A stretch of DNA of 64,000 bases from Streptomyces sp. NBC_01454 (GTDB lineage: Bacteria > Actinomycetota > Actinomycetes > Streptomycetales > Streptomycetaceae). A model generated the notes under the pieces. It was given only the letters and a program-made list of their open reading frames with translations. It was not told the origin of the DNA and did not search any database. Shown one piece after another: positions 35,388-44,281 of the stretch (positions are counted from its first letter, which is position 1; the number at the start of each line of letters is the position of its first letter). The position numbers and the translations under genes were made by a program. Location of the stretch: assembly GCF_036227565.1 (NCBI RefSeq), contig NZ_CP109460.1, positions 1,984,001 through 2,048,000 of the forward strand, read 5' to 3'.

Positions 35388-35876
35388 ATGACGCTCACCG
35401 ATGAGGACTGCCTCGCCGAGACCCTGGCATTCAACAAGCACGTCGAGACCACTGCCGCGAGCCGCCCGGCGCGCGAAGTGACGCCGGACGCGGCCCTGCT
35501 GGCCACCCTTCGACGCAACCGGCTCGGTGGCGACACACCACCGGAAAGACTGCCGCACGACCAAGACCGCGTCTTTGAGGGCCGGGTGAAGGTACGGGCA
35601 CGGCCGGCCGTGCTCAGCGTGGAGTACCGCCTCGCACCGCAACACCCGCTCCCCGCCGGGCCCAACGACTGTGAAACGGCCGCCCGGTGGCTGGTGAAGC
35701 ACGCCGCGGGCCGAGGTCGGCACCCAACGGCTGCTGACCGGGGGCGAATCGGCCGGTGCCCACCTCAGCGCCGTGACGCTGCTGCGCCTTCGCGACCGGC
35801 ACGGCATCACCGGCGCGTCCCGGGCGGCCCACCTACTCTTTCGCCCCTACGACTCGTCAAAGACGGTAAGCCAGCG
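35388..35876 (+). pseudogene. broken alpha/beta-hydrolase (HSL-type esterase)
   Basis: Starts at ATG 35388. The HSL-type segment [33 protein letters not shown] is clear, but the preceding oxyanion-hole HGGG region (about 50 codons) is missing. An extra G in the GGG at 35708-35710 shifts the frame; after correction it continues [20 protein letters not shown], which contains the nucleophile elbow G-E-S-A-G. Similarity is lost after about 35876, before the catalytic Asp and His. So there are at least three lesions: an internal deletion, a frameshift and a 3' truncation. The gene is certainly inactive. Confidence 0.82.
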
Positions 35877-36062
35877 ATCGTTTGCCTCCCAGCGCCAGTC
35901 GCAGCAATCGGCAACGCCGGAGTCGGGCCGAACATCGCCAGGATTCCAGATAGCCAGCCCTTGAGAGATACGCCTCGCACCCAGCAGGACCTGCACAAGC
36001 AGCCAGGTGACACCCACCAGAACGAGCGTCATATGGGCGTCACGACGGAGAAGCAATGACAC
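35847..36062 (-). CDS. possible small membrane protein (71 aa), unrecognised
   Basis: [20 protein letters not shown] starts a potential membrane helix, followed by a Trp-rich part ([21 protein letters not shown]). Composition is less GC-rich than the surroundings and looks protein-like, but the 3' end overlaps the esterase remnant, so it may be a fragment fused at a recombination point. Bases 36063-36253 up to the IS element show no gene. Confidence 0.3.
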   Translation of the reverse strand: MSLLLRRDAHMTLVLVGVTWLLVQVLLGARRISQGLAIWNPGDVRPDSGVADCCDWRWEANDRWLTVFDES

Positions 36063-36286
36063 CGCTGCGGATTGCTATAAGTCCGTTCACCTGCCCCCGC
36101 GCCAGCCCGGAAACCCTCGGTGCTCTCACTGCCAGGCTTCCTGCCCAGCCCGAACTGCCCGAGCACCCGGGCTACCCGCGTCATCCCCGTATGCGACGAG
36201 TTACGCGCCCCCCATCGGGCCCAGGACGTCTGCGCAGCTCACGACCACGACCCTGAAGTTTCCCCGTGATCCTGGACACTCTTCTT

Positions 36287-36541
36287 CTACGCTGCCAGTG
36301 TTTGGGCGTTACGGAACCGCTGACGCGTCTCGTGGGGTGTGAGGTACCCGAACACAGCGTGTTTGCGCAGGCGGCGCCGGTTGTAGAAGGTCTCAATGAA
36401 CGTGAACACGTCGGCGCGGGCGGTCGCCCGGTCGGGCCAGATCCGGGTGCCGATCTCTTCCTTGAGCACGGCCCAGAAGCTCTCCGCCGCGGCGTTGTCG
36501 AAGCAGGAGCCAGTCCTGCCGGTGCTCTCACGAAGCCCCAA
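36287..36541 (-). pseudogene. IS3-family transposase OrfB, C-terminal remnant
   Basis: The frame reads STGRTGSCFDNAAAESFWAVLKEEI, where the DN and the catalytic Glu of the DDE integrase core lie, then FIETFYNRRRLRKHAVFGYLTPHE, typical of IS3 OrfB. Only about the last 84 residues remain; the first two catalytic Asp are lost. The break coincides with the left end of the IS30-type insertion. Confidence 0.9.
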
Positions 36542-36543
36542 CG

Positions 36544-37747
36544 CTTAGATTCAACCGGTCAAGGCAACACTCTCGGCCGGGGTGCGGAATCCCAGGCACT
36601 TGCGGGGGCGGTTGTTGAGTTTTGCCGCGATGGCATCAAGGTCGCCCTGGCTGAACGTCGAGAGGTTCGTCCCTTTGGGCAGGTACTGCCGGAGCAGCTT
36701 GTTGGTGTTCTCGTTGGTGCCCCGCTGCCAGGGGCTGCGTGGGGCTGCGAAGAACACGTCGACGCCGGTGTCGGTGCTGAGACGCTTATGGGCTGCCAGT
36801 TCCATGCCGCGGTCCCAGGTCAGCGTGCCTCGTAGTCGGGAGTCCATGCGCGTGTATGTCTCGGCTAGAGCTGGAACGACAACGTTGGTGTGGCGGCTGG
36901 CGAGTTTCACGACCGTGAGGAACCGCGTCTTTCGGTCGACCAGGGTGGCGACCTGGCTGTTGTTCGAGCCGATCACCAGATCGCCTTCCAGATGTCCGGG
37001 CTCGCTGCGGTCCTCCGCGGCCTGGGGGCGCTCCTCGATCGGCCGGGCATCGGTGATCTGCGAGCGCCATTGTCCCTTCACCGTGTGTCGCTTGTTCTTC
37101 CGGATCGGGCGGCCGGTGCGAAGGCGTTTGCAGACCTCGCGGGGGATCACTTTCCACCGGGTGGTGTAGACCGACCGGTAGATCGTCTCGTGGCTGATCT
37201 CCATCGCCGGGTCATTGCCGTGATAGCGACGAAGGTGGCCGACTATCTGCTCGGGTGACCACTCCTCGCAGAGCAGGGTCAGCACCTTCTGCCTGAGCGC
37301 CGGTCTGGTGGCGAGCAGGCACCGTTTCGGGCGCCTGGCGCGGTCAAGTGCCCGTTCCTGCGCAGCGATTGCCCGGTAGACGTCGCGTCCGCCGTTGTTG
37401 CCGACTTCACGGCTGATCGTCGACACCGCACGCCCCAGCAGGCTGGCGATCGCCCGGTAGGAATGGCCGGCACAAAGCCCGCGCGAGATCTCTTCCCGCT
37501 CGCCCAAGGTCAGGCTTCCAGCGCGCGCCTTGCGAGGCGCGGGAGCGATTCCTCCGTGATGCTTGAGGACGGTGAACACCGAGCCGGGCGGTTTGCCGAT
37601 CTGTCTCGAGATGACGCTGATCGACTCCCCGGACCTCCACCGCCGCCACAGGTCGGCCTTCGTCTCGTCCGACATCCCCGGCCGACCCAATCTCGCCACG
37701 TATACCGTCCTCAACCAGCACTGTTGCTCTGACCGGTTGAATCTAAG
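36544..37747 (-). mobile_element. IS30-family element inserted in the IS3 element
   Basis: 1204 bp bounded by inverted repeats of about 26 bases: TTAGATTCAACCGGTCA at the left and its complement at the right, agreeing at 23 of the first 25 positions plus an outer C/G pair. It encodes one complete transposase. No target-site duplication is seen, consistent with loss of the neighbouring IS3 segment after insertion. Because the transposase is intact, the element is probably recent and perhaps still mobile. Confidence 0.9.
36551..37699 (-). CDS. IS30-family transposase (complete)
   Basis: 382 residues from GTG 37699, chosen because GAGGA lies 8 bases upstream; the frame is open a little further to a TTG. 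The N-terminal helix-turn-helix (SVISRQIGKPPGSVFTVLKHHGG) and the second one (SYRAIASLLGRAVSTISREVGNNGGR) are followed by the DDE core: GHLEGDLVIGSNNSQVATLVDRKTRF (first Asp), LTWDRGMELAAHKRL (second Asp) and SPWQRGTNENTNKLLRQYLPKG (Glu). This is the classical IS30 layout. All catalytic residues are present. Confidence 0.95.
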   Translation of the reverse strand: MARLGRPGMSDETKADLWRRWRSGESISVISRQIGKPPGSVFTVLKHHGGIAPAPRKARAGSLTLGEREEISRGLCAGHSYRAIASLLGRAVSTISREVGNNGGRDVYRAIAAQERALDRARRPKRCLLATRPALRQKVLTLLCEEWSPEQIVGHLRRYHGNDPAMEISHETIYRSVYTTRWKVIPREVCKRLRTGRPIRKNKRHTVKGQWRSQITDARPIEERPQAAEDRSEPGHLEGDLVIGSNNSQVATLVDRKTRFLTVVKLASRHTNVVVPALAETYTRMDSRLRGTLTWDRGMELAAHKRLSTDTGVDVFFAAPRSPWQRGTNENTNKLLRQYLPKGTNLSTFSQGDLDAIAAKLNNRPRKCLGFRTPAESVALTG

Positions 37748-38016
37748 GCCGCTTTTTTCAGGATCTCGATCGTCTTCTGCTGTTCGGCGCTCTGCCTGCG
37801 CAGCCGCTTCAGCTCCTCGCGCTCAGCGCTGGTCAGCTCGCCCGACGTGCCCCCGCCGCGGTCGATCCGGTCACGCTTGACCCAGCCACGCAGACTCTCC
37901 GGACTCACCCCCAGATCCCGCGCGACCTCCGTGATCGTCTTGTCGGAGGAGCGGGCCAACGCGATCGCGTCCCGCTTGAACTCCTCCGAATACCGCTTGG
38001 AGTACTGACTACCCAC
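37711..38016 (-). pseudogene. IS3-family OrfA, 3' end replaced by IS30 sequence
   Basis: GTG 38016 with AGAGGAAG upstream. The protein YSKRYSEEFKRDAIALARSS, a helix-turn-helix (TITEVARDLGVSPESLRGWVKRD) and a leucine zipper (EELKRLRRQSAEQQKTIEILKKAA) match IS3 OrfA. After KKAA the frame enters the IS30 inverted repeat (LDSTGQ...). The AAAAAAG stretch near the junction resembles the slippery site used for -1 frameshifting to OrfAB, but the downstream partner is gone. Confidence 0.9.
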
Positions 38017-38080
38017 CTGGCACTACTTCCTCTGGAACCTCATGTCCCAGTCTCCAGGTGTCCAGTCACAAGGGGAAGCT

Positions 38081-39403
38081 TCACTTTGCCGCCTTCTCCA
38101 GCACCACAACGCACTCCACATGGTGCGTCACCGGAAACAGATCGAACGCCCGCATCCTCCGCGGCACGTACCCCACCTCGGCGAAGTACTTGAGGTCGCG
38201 GGAGAGGGCGGCCGGGTCGCAGGCTACGTAGGCGAGGCGGCGGGGGGTGAGGGAGGCGAGGTGGGTGACGGTTTGTTTGCCGGCGCCGGCGCGGGGCGGG
38301 TCGAGGACGACGAGGTCGACGTCGGTGATGCCGGTGCGGGGGAGGATCGCCTCGACCTTGCCGTGTTCGATGCGTACGCGGTCGAGGTCGGCGAGGTTGT
38401 GGCGGGCGTCCTCGACGGCGCGCTTGCCGGATTCGATGCCGAGGACCGCGCCCTTGTCGCCGACGCGTTCGGCGAGGGCGCCGGCGAAGAGGCCGACGCC
38501 GCAGTACAGGTCGAGGGCCATGTCGCCCTTCTTGGGCATCAGGCCCTGCATGACGGCCTCGACGAGGAGATCGGCGGCCTTCGGGTGGACCTGCCAGAAG
38601 CCGCCGTTGCCGACGCGCCAGGTGCGGTCGGCGGCGCGTTCGCGGACGAAGGGGCGGCCGTGGACGCGGTGGACGCCGCCGTCCTTCTCGTGGACGCGGA
38701 GAACGGAGACGGGCTTGTCGAGTTCGACGATCGGGAGGCGGCCGCCGGGGCGGGGGGTGAGGACGACCTGGCGGTCGTGGGAGCCGGTGGCGGCGATCGC
38801 CTCGACGGTGGCGATCTGCGGCCACTCGCGCTGCTCGATGCCGAGTTCGGAGACACCGGGGGCGGCGATCATGCAGTGGTCGATCGGCTCGATGTCGTGG
38901 GAGCGGTGCTTGCGCAGGCCCGCACGGCCCTCGGCGTCGACGGCGTACTGGACGCGGGTGCGCCAGGCCGGCACCTCGCCCTTGGCGACCTTGTCACCGG
39001 GGGCGGGTTCGACGGTGCCGTCCCAGCCGGCGTCCTCGGGGGTGAGCCCGGCCAGGCGCTGGAGCTGTTCGGTGATCACCGCGGCCTTCAGGCGGCGCTG
39101 CGCGCCGGGTGCGGCGTGCTGCCAGTCGCAGCCGCCGCAGCGGCCGGGGCCGGAGAAGGGGCAGGGGGCCTCGACCCGGTCCTTGGAGGCCTCGAGGACC
39201 GTGACGGCGTCGGCGCGCAGGAAGCGGGCGCCTTCCTCGCCGTCGGTGACGCGGGCGATGACGCGCTCGCCGGGGAGGGCGTGCCGGACGAAGAGGACCT
39301 GCCCCTCGTCGGTGCGGGCGATGCAGTGGCCGCCGTGTGCGACCGGGCCGACCTCGACCTCGTGCTCCTCGCCGACCAGCGACTTCTTCGGTTCTGCCTG
39401 CAT
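38081..39403 (-). CDS. class I SAM-dependent RNA methyltransferase (TrmA/RlmD type, with TRAM domain)
   Basis: 440 residues. An N-terminal TRAM domain (VGPVAHGGHCIARTDEGQVLFVRHALPGERVIARV) is followed by a Cys cluster (CPFSGPGRCGGCDWQHA) of the iron-sulphur type found in RNA uridine-5-methyltransferases, and by a Rossmann domain with DLYCGVGLFAGALAE and VVLDPPRAGAGKQ. The active-site Cys lies in YVACDPAALSRDLKYF. It probably makes m5U in rRNA or tRNA. It is orthologous in position to Rv2689c of M. tuberculosis (from memory). Its TGA stop is formed by the terminal TGAAG of the IS3 element, so the last residues may be altered by insertion. Confidence 0.88.
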   Translation of the reverse strand: MQAEPKKSLVGEEHEVEVGPVAHGGHCIARTDEGQVLFVRHALPGERVIARVTDGEEGARFLRADAVTVLEASKDRVEAPCPFSGPGRCGGCDWQHAAPGAQRRLKAAVITEQLQRLAGLTPEDAGWDGTVEPAPGDKVAKGEVPAWRTRVQYAVDAEGRAGLRKHRSHDIEPIDHCMIAAPGVSELGIEQREWPQIATVEAIAATGSHDRQVVLTPRPGGRLPIVELDKPVSVLRVHEKDGGVHRVHGRPFVRERAADRTWRVGNGGFWQVHPKAADLLVEAVMQGLMPKKGDMALDLYCGVGLFAGALAERVGDKGAVLGIESGKRAVEDARHNLADLDRVRIEHGKVEAILPRTGITDVDLVVLDPPRAGAGKQTVTHLASLTPRRLAYVACDPAALSRDLKYFAEVGYVPRRMRAFDLFPVTHHVECVVVLEKAAK

Positions 39404-39532
39404 GGCGGGAGGGCTCCTGAGATGGGGTGGTGCCGGGGCGGTACGGCGGGACGCCGACCGTCAAGTCTACGGCCCGGCGTGCGGTGCCCCGGCCCCCGTG
39501 TCCCGTCCGTCCCGACCGTTCCGACGGCCGTG

Positions 39533-39567
39533 CCGCCCGGACCTGGTCGTGACGCAGGTCCGGGCGG
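39533..39567 (-). terminator. hairpin terminator downstream of the KimA-like gene
   Basis: CCGCCCGGACCT (39533-39544) pairs perfectly with 39556-39567 around an 11-base loop, 7 bases after the stop of the permease gene. It has no T-run. Confidence 0.8.
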
Positions 39568-39573
39568 TGGCGG

Positions 39574-41625
39574 CTACTTCTTGGTGGCCGACTTTTCCCT
39601 CTTCGGCTGGCTGACCGGTCCGCGGCGGACGGCACCGGGCGCGTTCCACTCCGCGCGCTTGCGGGCGCGCAGCTTGGCGGCCTCGGAGGAGTCCAGCTGC
39701 CAGGGCACGGACGTCACCATGACGCCGGGGGTGAACAGGAGGCGGCCCTTGAGGCGCAGCGCGGACTGGTTGTGGAGGAGGTGCTCGTACCAGTGGCCGA
39801 CGACGTACTCGGGGATGTAGACGGAGACGGCGTCGCGCGGGCTCTCCCGGCGCAGCGACTTGACGTAGTCGATGATCGGCCGGGTGATCTCGCGGTACGG
39901 GGAGGCCAGGACCTTCAGCGGCACCTCGATGCCGCGCCGCTCCCACTCCTCGCGCAGGGCCTTGGTGTCGGCCTGGTCCACGTCCACGCTGACCGCTTCG
40001 AGGCTGTCGGAGCGCATCAGCTTGGCGTAGTTCAGGGCGCGCAGGGTGGGCTTGTGCACCTTGGAGACCAGGACGAGGGAGTGCACCCGGGAGGGGCGGA
40101 CCACGTCGTCGTCGGGGGTCTCCTCGGCGGCGATCTCGTCGGCGACCCGGTCGTAGTGGCGGCGGATCGCGGACATCGTCACAAAGAAGATGACCATGCC
40201 GAGCAGTGCGACCCAGGCGCCGTGGGTGAACTTCGTCAGGAGGACGACGACCAGGACCAGGCCCGTGAAGAAGGCACCGAAGGCGTTGATGGCGCGCGAG
40301 CGGTGCATCCGGCGGCGCTTGGCCGGGTCGGTCTCGGAGCGCAGATGGCGGTTCCAGTGACGGACCATGCCGGTCTGGCTGAGCGTGAAGGAGACGAAGA
40401 CGCCGACGATGTAGAGCTGGATGAGCCGGGTGGAGTCCGCGCCGTAGAGGTAGACGAGGATCGCGGCAGCGCCGGCCAGCAGGACGATGCCGTTGGAGAA
40501 CGCCAGGCGGTCGCCGCGGGTGTGCAGCTGGCGCGGCAGATAGCGGTCCTGGGCGAGGATCGAGCCGAGCAGCGGGAAGCCGTTGTAGGCGGTGTTGGCG
40601 GCGAGGAACAGCACCAGGGCGGTGGCGGCGGCCAGGACGACGAAGAGGAAGCTGCCCTTGCCGAAGACCGCCTCGGCCACCTGCGAGATGACCGGGTTCT
40701 GGGTGTAGCCGGAGCCGACCGGCTTGCCGTTTTCGAGCAGGTCCTTGGCGGGGGACTCCGCCATCCTGACGTGGGTGGCCATGGCCAGGCCGATGATGCC
40801 GCAGAACATGGTGACGGCCAACCCGCCCATGAGGGCCAGGGTGGTCGCGGCGTTCTTGGACTTCGGCTTGCGGAAGGCCGGGACGCCGTTGGAGATCGCC
40901 TCGACACCGGTGAGCGCGGCACAGCCGGAGGAGAAGGCGCGCAGCAGGAGGAAGACCAGCGCGAAGCCGGCCAGCCCGCCCTGTTCGGCGTGGATGGTGA
41001 AGCCCGCGGTGGGGGCATTCATCGTGTCGCCCATGACGACGCCGCGGATCACGCCCCAGACGATCATGATGAAGACGCCGGCCACGAAGACGTACGTCGG
41101 GATCGCGAAGAGCTTGCCCGATTCCCTGACGCCGCGCAGGTTCATCAGCGTCAGCAGCACGATGATGGCGATCGCGCACAGGGTCTTGTGCTGGACGACG
41201 AAGGGGATCGCGGAGCCCAGGTTCTCCACCCCGGAGGCGATGGAGACCGCGACGGTCAGCACATAGTCGACGAGCAGGGCGCTGGCGACCGTGAGACCCG
41301 CCTTGGGGCCGAGGTTGGTGGTGGCGACCTCGTAGTCACCACCGCCGCTCGGGTAGGCGTGCACGTTCTGCCGGTACGACGCCACGACCGTGAACATCAG
41401 CACCACGACCGCGACCGCGATCCAGGGGCTGAAGTGGTACGCAGAGACTCCCGCGACGGACAGGACGAGGAGCACCTCGCCGGGCGCATAGGCCACCGAG
41501 GAGAGCGGGTCGGAGGCGAAGACGGGGAGTGCGATGCGCTTGGGAAGCAGGGTCTCCCCGAGCTTGTCGCTGCGCAGTGCGCGCCCGATCAAGATCCGTT
41601 TGGGCACGTCGGTCAGTTTGGACAC
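39574..41625 (-). CDS. kimA: KimA-like (YdaO) high-affinity potassium importer, APC superfamily
   Basis: 683 residues from GTG 41625. It matches Bacillus KimA over the whole length as I recall it: SDPLSSVAYAPGE, SYRQNVHAYPSGGGDYEVA, LLVDYVLTVAVSIASGVENL, LLRAFSSGCAALTGVEAISNGVPAFRKPKSKNAA, RGDRLAFSNGIVLL, YIVGVFVSFTLSQTGM and the cytoplasmic tail with WYEHLLHNQSALRLKGRLLFTPGVMVTSVPW. Twelve membrane segments and a roughly 180-residue cytosolic domain are expected; KimA imports K+ with H+ and is inhibited by cyclic di-AMP. It adjoins TrkA-type genes and the kdp genes, which supports a potassium role. NCBI-style annotation would be APC permease. Confidence 0.85.
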   Translation of the reverse strand: MSKLTDVPKRILIGRALRSDKLGETLLPKRIALPVFASDPLSSVAYAPGEVLLVLSVAGVSAYHFSPWIAVAVVVLMFTVVASYRQNVHAYPSGGGDYEVATTNLGPKAGLTVASALLVDYVLTVAVSIASGVENLGSAIPFVVQHKTLCAIAIIVLLTLMNLRGVRESGKLFAIPTYVFVAGVFIMIVWGVIRGVVMGDTMNAPTAGFTIHAEQGGLAGFALVFLLLRAFSSGCAALTGVEAISNGVPAFRKPKSKNAATTLALMGGLAVTMFCGIIGLAMATHVRMAESPAKDLLENGKPVGSGYTQNPVISQVAEAVFGKGSFLFVVLAAATALVLFLAANTAYNGFPLLGSILAQDRYLPRQLHTRGDRLAFSNGIVLLAGAAAILVYLYGADSTRLIQLYIVGVFVSFTLSQTGMVRHWNRHLRSETDPAKRRRMHRSRAINAFGAFFTGLVLVVVLLTKFTHGAWVALLGMVIFFVTMSAIRRHYDRVADEIAAEETPDDDVVRPSRVHSLVLVSKVHKPTLRALNYAKLMRSDSLEAVSVDVDQADTKALREEWERRGIEVPLKVLASPYREITRPIIDYVKSLRRESPRDAVSVYIPEYVVGHWYEHLLHNQSALRLKGRLLFTPGVMVTSVPWQLDSSEAAKLRARKRAEWNAPGAVRRGPVSQPKREKSATKK

Positions 41626-41977
41626 GCAGAGGATGCTAAGCCTTCGTCAAGGCCCGCGCCCACCCGCTCCCCACACCTGTGACCGCCCCGGGGAGCGCGG
41701 TGGGTCCCGCGGGGCACATCCGGCCTGCTGACGGGTGCTCCACAGGGCGGTGCCGGCACAGGATCCGCACGTCGCACGCCCGGGCCGAGCCCGGCGGCCC
41801 GGGCTGTGGCGTTCGTCACGCACCTTCGGCGCCCGTCACGGGAACGAGTGGGGCCGTCACGGAGTGATCACGCCGGTGACGGGGTGCGACGCGGGGATCA
41901 CGGTGCGGCCCCGCGCGCGAGGGCCGCGGCGGCGGGGGAACGGGCGGGACCGGTGGTGCCCGCTCCCGCTCCCCGGT
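41626..41977. other. spacer between kimA-like and RCK-protein genes
   Basis: 352 bases without a gene. It contains repeated GTCACG/GTGACG hexamers between 41815 and 41885. I looked for a ydaO-type cyclic di-AMP riboswitch and saw no matching conserved core. The kimA promoter should lie here. Confidence 0.5.
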
Positions 41978-43999
41978 TCAGCCCTGCCGGATCCCGGCCC
42001 CGGCTCCCGTGGCCCGTGGCCGCCGGACGTGGAGATCGCCCAGCCCCTGCCGGGTGGCCGCCAGCAGCACCCGGTCCTGCGGCCGGAGGACGTAGTCGTC
42101 GCCGAGTTCGTGCACCAGGCGGGCCGGTTCGCGCTCGGTGTCCGGCGGTGGCGCGGCGGCCGCGGCCTGCGCCTGCGCGTCGTCGGGCGCGGAGGTGTCG
42201 ACGGCCAGTACCCGCAGCCGCCCCGGCCGCAGCACTTCGGCGACGGTACGGCCCTCCAGGGCGGCATTGCCGCGCACCCCGACCCGGGCGACCAGCAGCA
42301 CCCGGCGCTCGACGGGGATGGCCCCCAGGATCTGGCGCCCCATCATCGCGCCGGCGAAGGCGGGCGCGGCCAGGAAGGAGGTGCTGCGGCTGCGGGTGAG
42401 CGCCCGTGGATGCGCGGCGCGCAGGGTGCGGTAGACGGCGGTGGCGAAGCGGTCGTCGAACAGCCGCAGGGTGACCCGCAGCCCCGGGGTGACACTGCGG
42501 GCGTAGAGGGCGGCCTCCAGGTTCGTGGTGTCCGCGCTGCTGAGGGCGAGCAGGGAGGCCGCCCGGTCGATCATCGCGGCCTCCAGGACGCCTTCCTGGG
42601 TGACGTCCCCCAGGACGGTGGGCACCCGCAGCCGGCGGGCCAGGGCGATGCCCCGCGCCTCCGGATCCGCCTCGATGCACACCACGGGGATGCCCATCTC
42701 GTGCAGCCGCGCCAGGACGCGGGTGCCGACCTTGCCGAGGCCGAGCAGCACCACGTGCCCCGACAGACCGCGCGGCGGGCGGCGCAGCGCCGAGGCACTG
42801 CGGAAGGTGCCCAGCCCCTCGAACGCCGCCGCGACCAGCACCGGCAGCAGCAACAGTCCGGTCAGCCCGGACAGCAGTTGCAGGATCTTGCGGGGCAGCG
42901 GCTGGCCGAGCGCCGGGTCGTTGATCGCGAAGAGGTCCAGCAGCGTGAGATAGGCGCCGTGCACCGGGTCCAGACCGGTGGTGAGCCAGGAGGCGACGGC
43001 CAGCGCCAGCACCGCGCCGACGACGCCGGCCAGGGACCAGCGCAGCCGCCGGGAGAAGAGCGAGGCGAGGGGGGCGCCCCGGCCGCGCAGCCGTGCGGGG
43101 CGCACCGGCCGCCCCGTATAGGAGACGGTCTCCAGGACGACGGTGCCGCAGCCGGCGGCGCCCGCGACCGCGGCATCGTCCGGGAGCAGCAACGGCCGCT
43201 CGTCGCCGCTGTGGCCCGAACCCGGCTCCTGGCCGGGGTCGTTGCCGGCGGGCAGCAGCGCCAGGGTGCACAGGCCGGGGTCGCCCGGCCGGCCGGGCGG
43301 CACCGGCATCCGCTCCACCGCCCGCAGCAGCAGCCCGTCCGCCTCGATGACCTTGCTGGTCCCGGCGACCGCGGTGGCCACCAGCGCGGGGGCCACGGTG
43401 TCCGCGTCGGACAGCACAGTCGTGGAGGCGTCGGCGGCGTCGGCGCCCCCCGCGTCCCCGCCGCCGTCGCTGTCCAGGGCGGCGACCGCCGCGGCCTGGT
43501 CGAGCAACTCCTCCAGATGCTGGCCGAGTTTGCGGTTGTAGAGCCGGATGACCAGCCGCAGGCGGGGGTTGAGCCGGCGGGCGCGCAGCGCGGCGTGGAT
43601 GTTGAGCTCATCGTCGTCGTAGACCAGTGCCAGCGCGCCCGCCCCGGCGATGCCCGCCTCGGTCAGCGCCACGTCGTCCGGCTGCGCCGCCTCCAGGATC
43701 CGTACGGTCTCCTCCGGGGGCTCCGTGCCGTCCCCGAGCGCCTCGGACGGCACCGGCGGGGTACGGGCGACCGCCGCCGACACCCGGCCCAGGAGCGCGG
43801 TCGCCCGGTCGAGCGCGCGGGCCGGCGGCGGGATGCGGGGGCGGTGCGGCTCCCGGGCGGAGGGGGCGACCAGCGTCACCCGTTCGCCGTAGACGTCCCG
43901 GAGCTCGGCGGCGAGCCGGTGCGCGAGCGCGTCGTCGCCGCAGACGACCATGTGCGAGGCATAGGAGCCCTGTTGGGGCTGGAGAGGCAGGTTGGGCAC
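41978..43999 (-). CDS. two-RCK-domain potassium channel/regulator with a non-canonical pore region
   Basis: 673 residues. An N-terminal Rossmann (TrkA-N-like) domain begins HMVVCGDDALAHRLAAELRDV and lacks the usual GxGxxG. A Gly/Ala/Asp-rich linker follows (about 165-300). Two hydrophobic helices (321-340 and 372-395) flank a segment LTLLDLFAIND where a K+ filter TVGYG would be expected but is absent. The second RCK domain (from about 414) has canonical GHVVLLGLGKVGTRVLARL and IEADPEA, and ends in a TrkA-C-type domain. This is the layout of CASTOR/POLLUX-like or BK-type RCK channels. It is divergent from the trkA pair, 282 bp away. It may conduct other ions or act purely as a sensor. Confidence 0.72.
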   Translation of the reverse strand: MPNLPLQPQQGSYASHMVVCGDDALAHRLAAELRDVYGERVTLVAPSAREPHRPRIPPPARALDRATALLGRVSAAVARTPPVPSEALGDGTEPPEETVRILEAAQPDDVALTEAGIAGAGALALVYDDDELNIHAALRARRLNPRLRLVIRLYNRKLGQHLEELLDQAAAVAALDSDGGGDAGGADAADASTTVLSDADTVAPALVATAVAGTSKVIEADGLLLRAVERMPVPPGRPGDPGLCTLALLPAGNDPGQEPGSGHSGDERPLLLPDDAAVAGAAGCGTVVLETVSYTGRPVRPARLRGRGAPLASLFSRRLRWSLAGVVGAVLALAVASWLTTGLDPVHGAYLTLLDLFAINDPALGQPLPRKILQLLSGLTGLLLLPVLVAAAFEGLGTFRSASALRRPPRGLSGHVVLLGLGKVGTRVLARLHEMGIPVVCIEADPEARGIALARRLRVPTVLGDVTQEGVLEAAMIDRAASLLALSSADTTNLEAALYARSVTPGLRVTLRLFDDRFATAVYRTLRAAHPRALTRSRSTSFLAAPAFAGAMMGRQILGAIPVERRVLLVARVGVRGNAALEGRTVAEVLRPGRLRVLAVDTSAPDDAQAQAAAAAPPPDTEREPARLVHELGDDYVLRPQDRVLLAATRQGLGDLHVRRPRATGAGAGIRQG

Positions 44000-44281
44000 A
44001 CAGGTCAGCGTGCCCTACGGGACCGGCGCGGCGCAGCCCGGTGCGGGAGACGGTCGCCCCGCCGGGCGGGTCCCCATCCGAATGCCGCCCACCGCGCCCC
44101 CTACCAGGGCGGGCATTGCGGCTACGGTTGTACCGGACCACGGTGCGGGCGGCGTTCCCGTCAACCCCGCCGGGTCCGTGTCGCGAGCCGTGGCCTCGTG
44201 TCGCCGGTACTGGGAGAAGAAAGTAGTGAGCAGGGTGTTTGTGCAGGTCATCGCGCTAGTACAGGGCACGGGGTAATCAGC

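Larger units (their letters stand above)
36254..38083 (-). mobile_element. IS3-family element, interrupted and internally deleted
   Basis: Imperfect 26-base terminal inverted repeats (36254-36279 and 38058-38083) begin TGAAG and agree at about 21 of 26 positions, including the inner CTGGACAC. Between them are an orfA remnant, an IS30-type insertion and only the last 84 codons of orfB. Most of orfB (about 550-600 bp by family length) is gone. No target-site duplication is obvious (CCC versus CTT). The right end coincides with the TGA stop codon of the RNA methyltransferase gene. Confidence 0.8.

Noticed and set aside
38042..39820. Long plus-strand open frame of nearly 600 codons opposite the RNA methyltransferase
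   Set aside because: It is the antisense shadow of a gene with full TRAM and methyltransferase motifs; its translation is Gly/Ala/Asp/Val low-complexity, as expected in very GC-rich DNA.
41626..41977. A cyclic di-AMP (ydaO) riboswitch before the KimA-like gene
   Set aside because: Expected from Bacillus kimA, but the conserved core was not visible in this spacer nor before the kdp genes.
41735..44281. Large plus-strand extension of the first trkA gene upstream of 44282
   Set aside because: The translation is Gln/Arg/Gly-rich with no domain and runs opposite the RCK gene; a normal TrkA starts at 44282.
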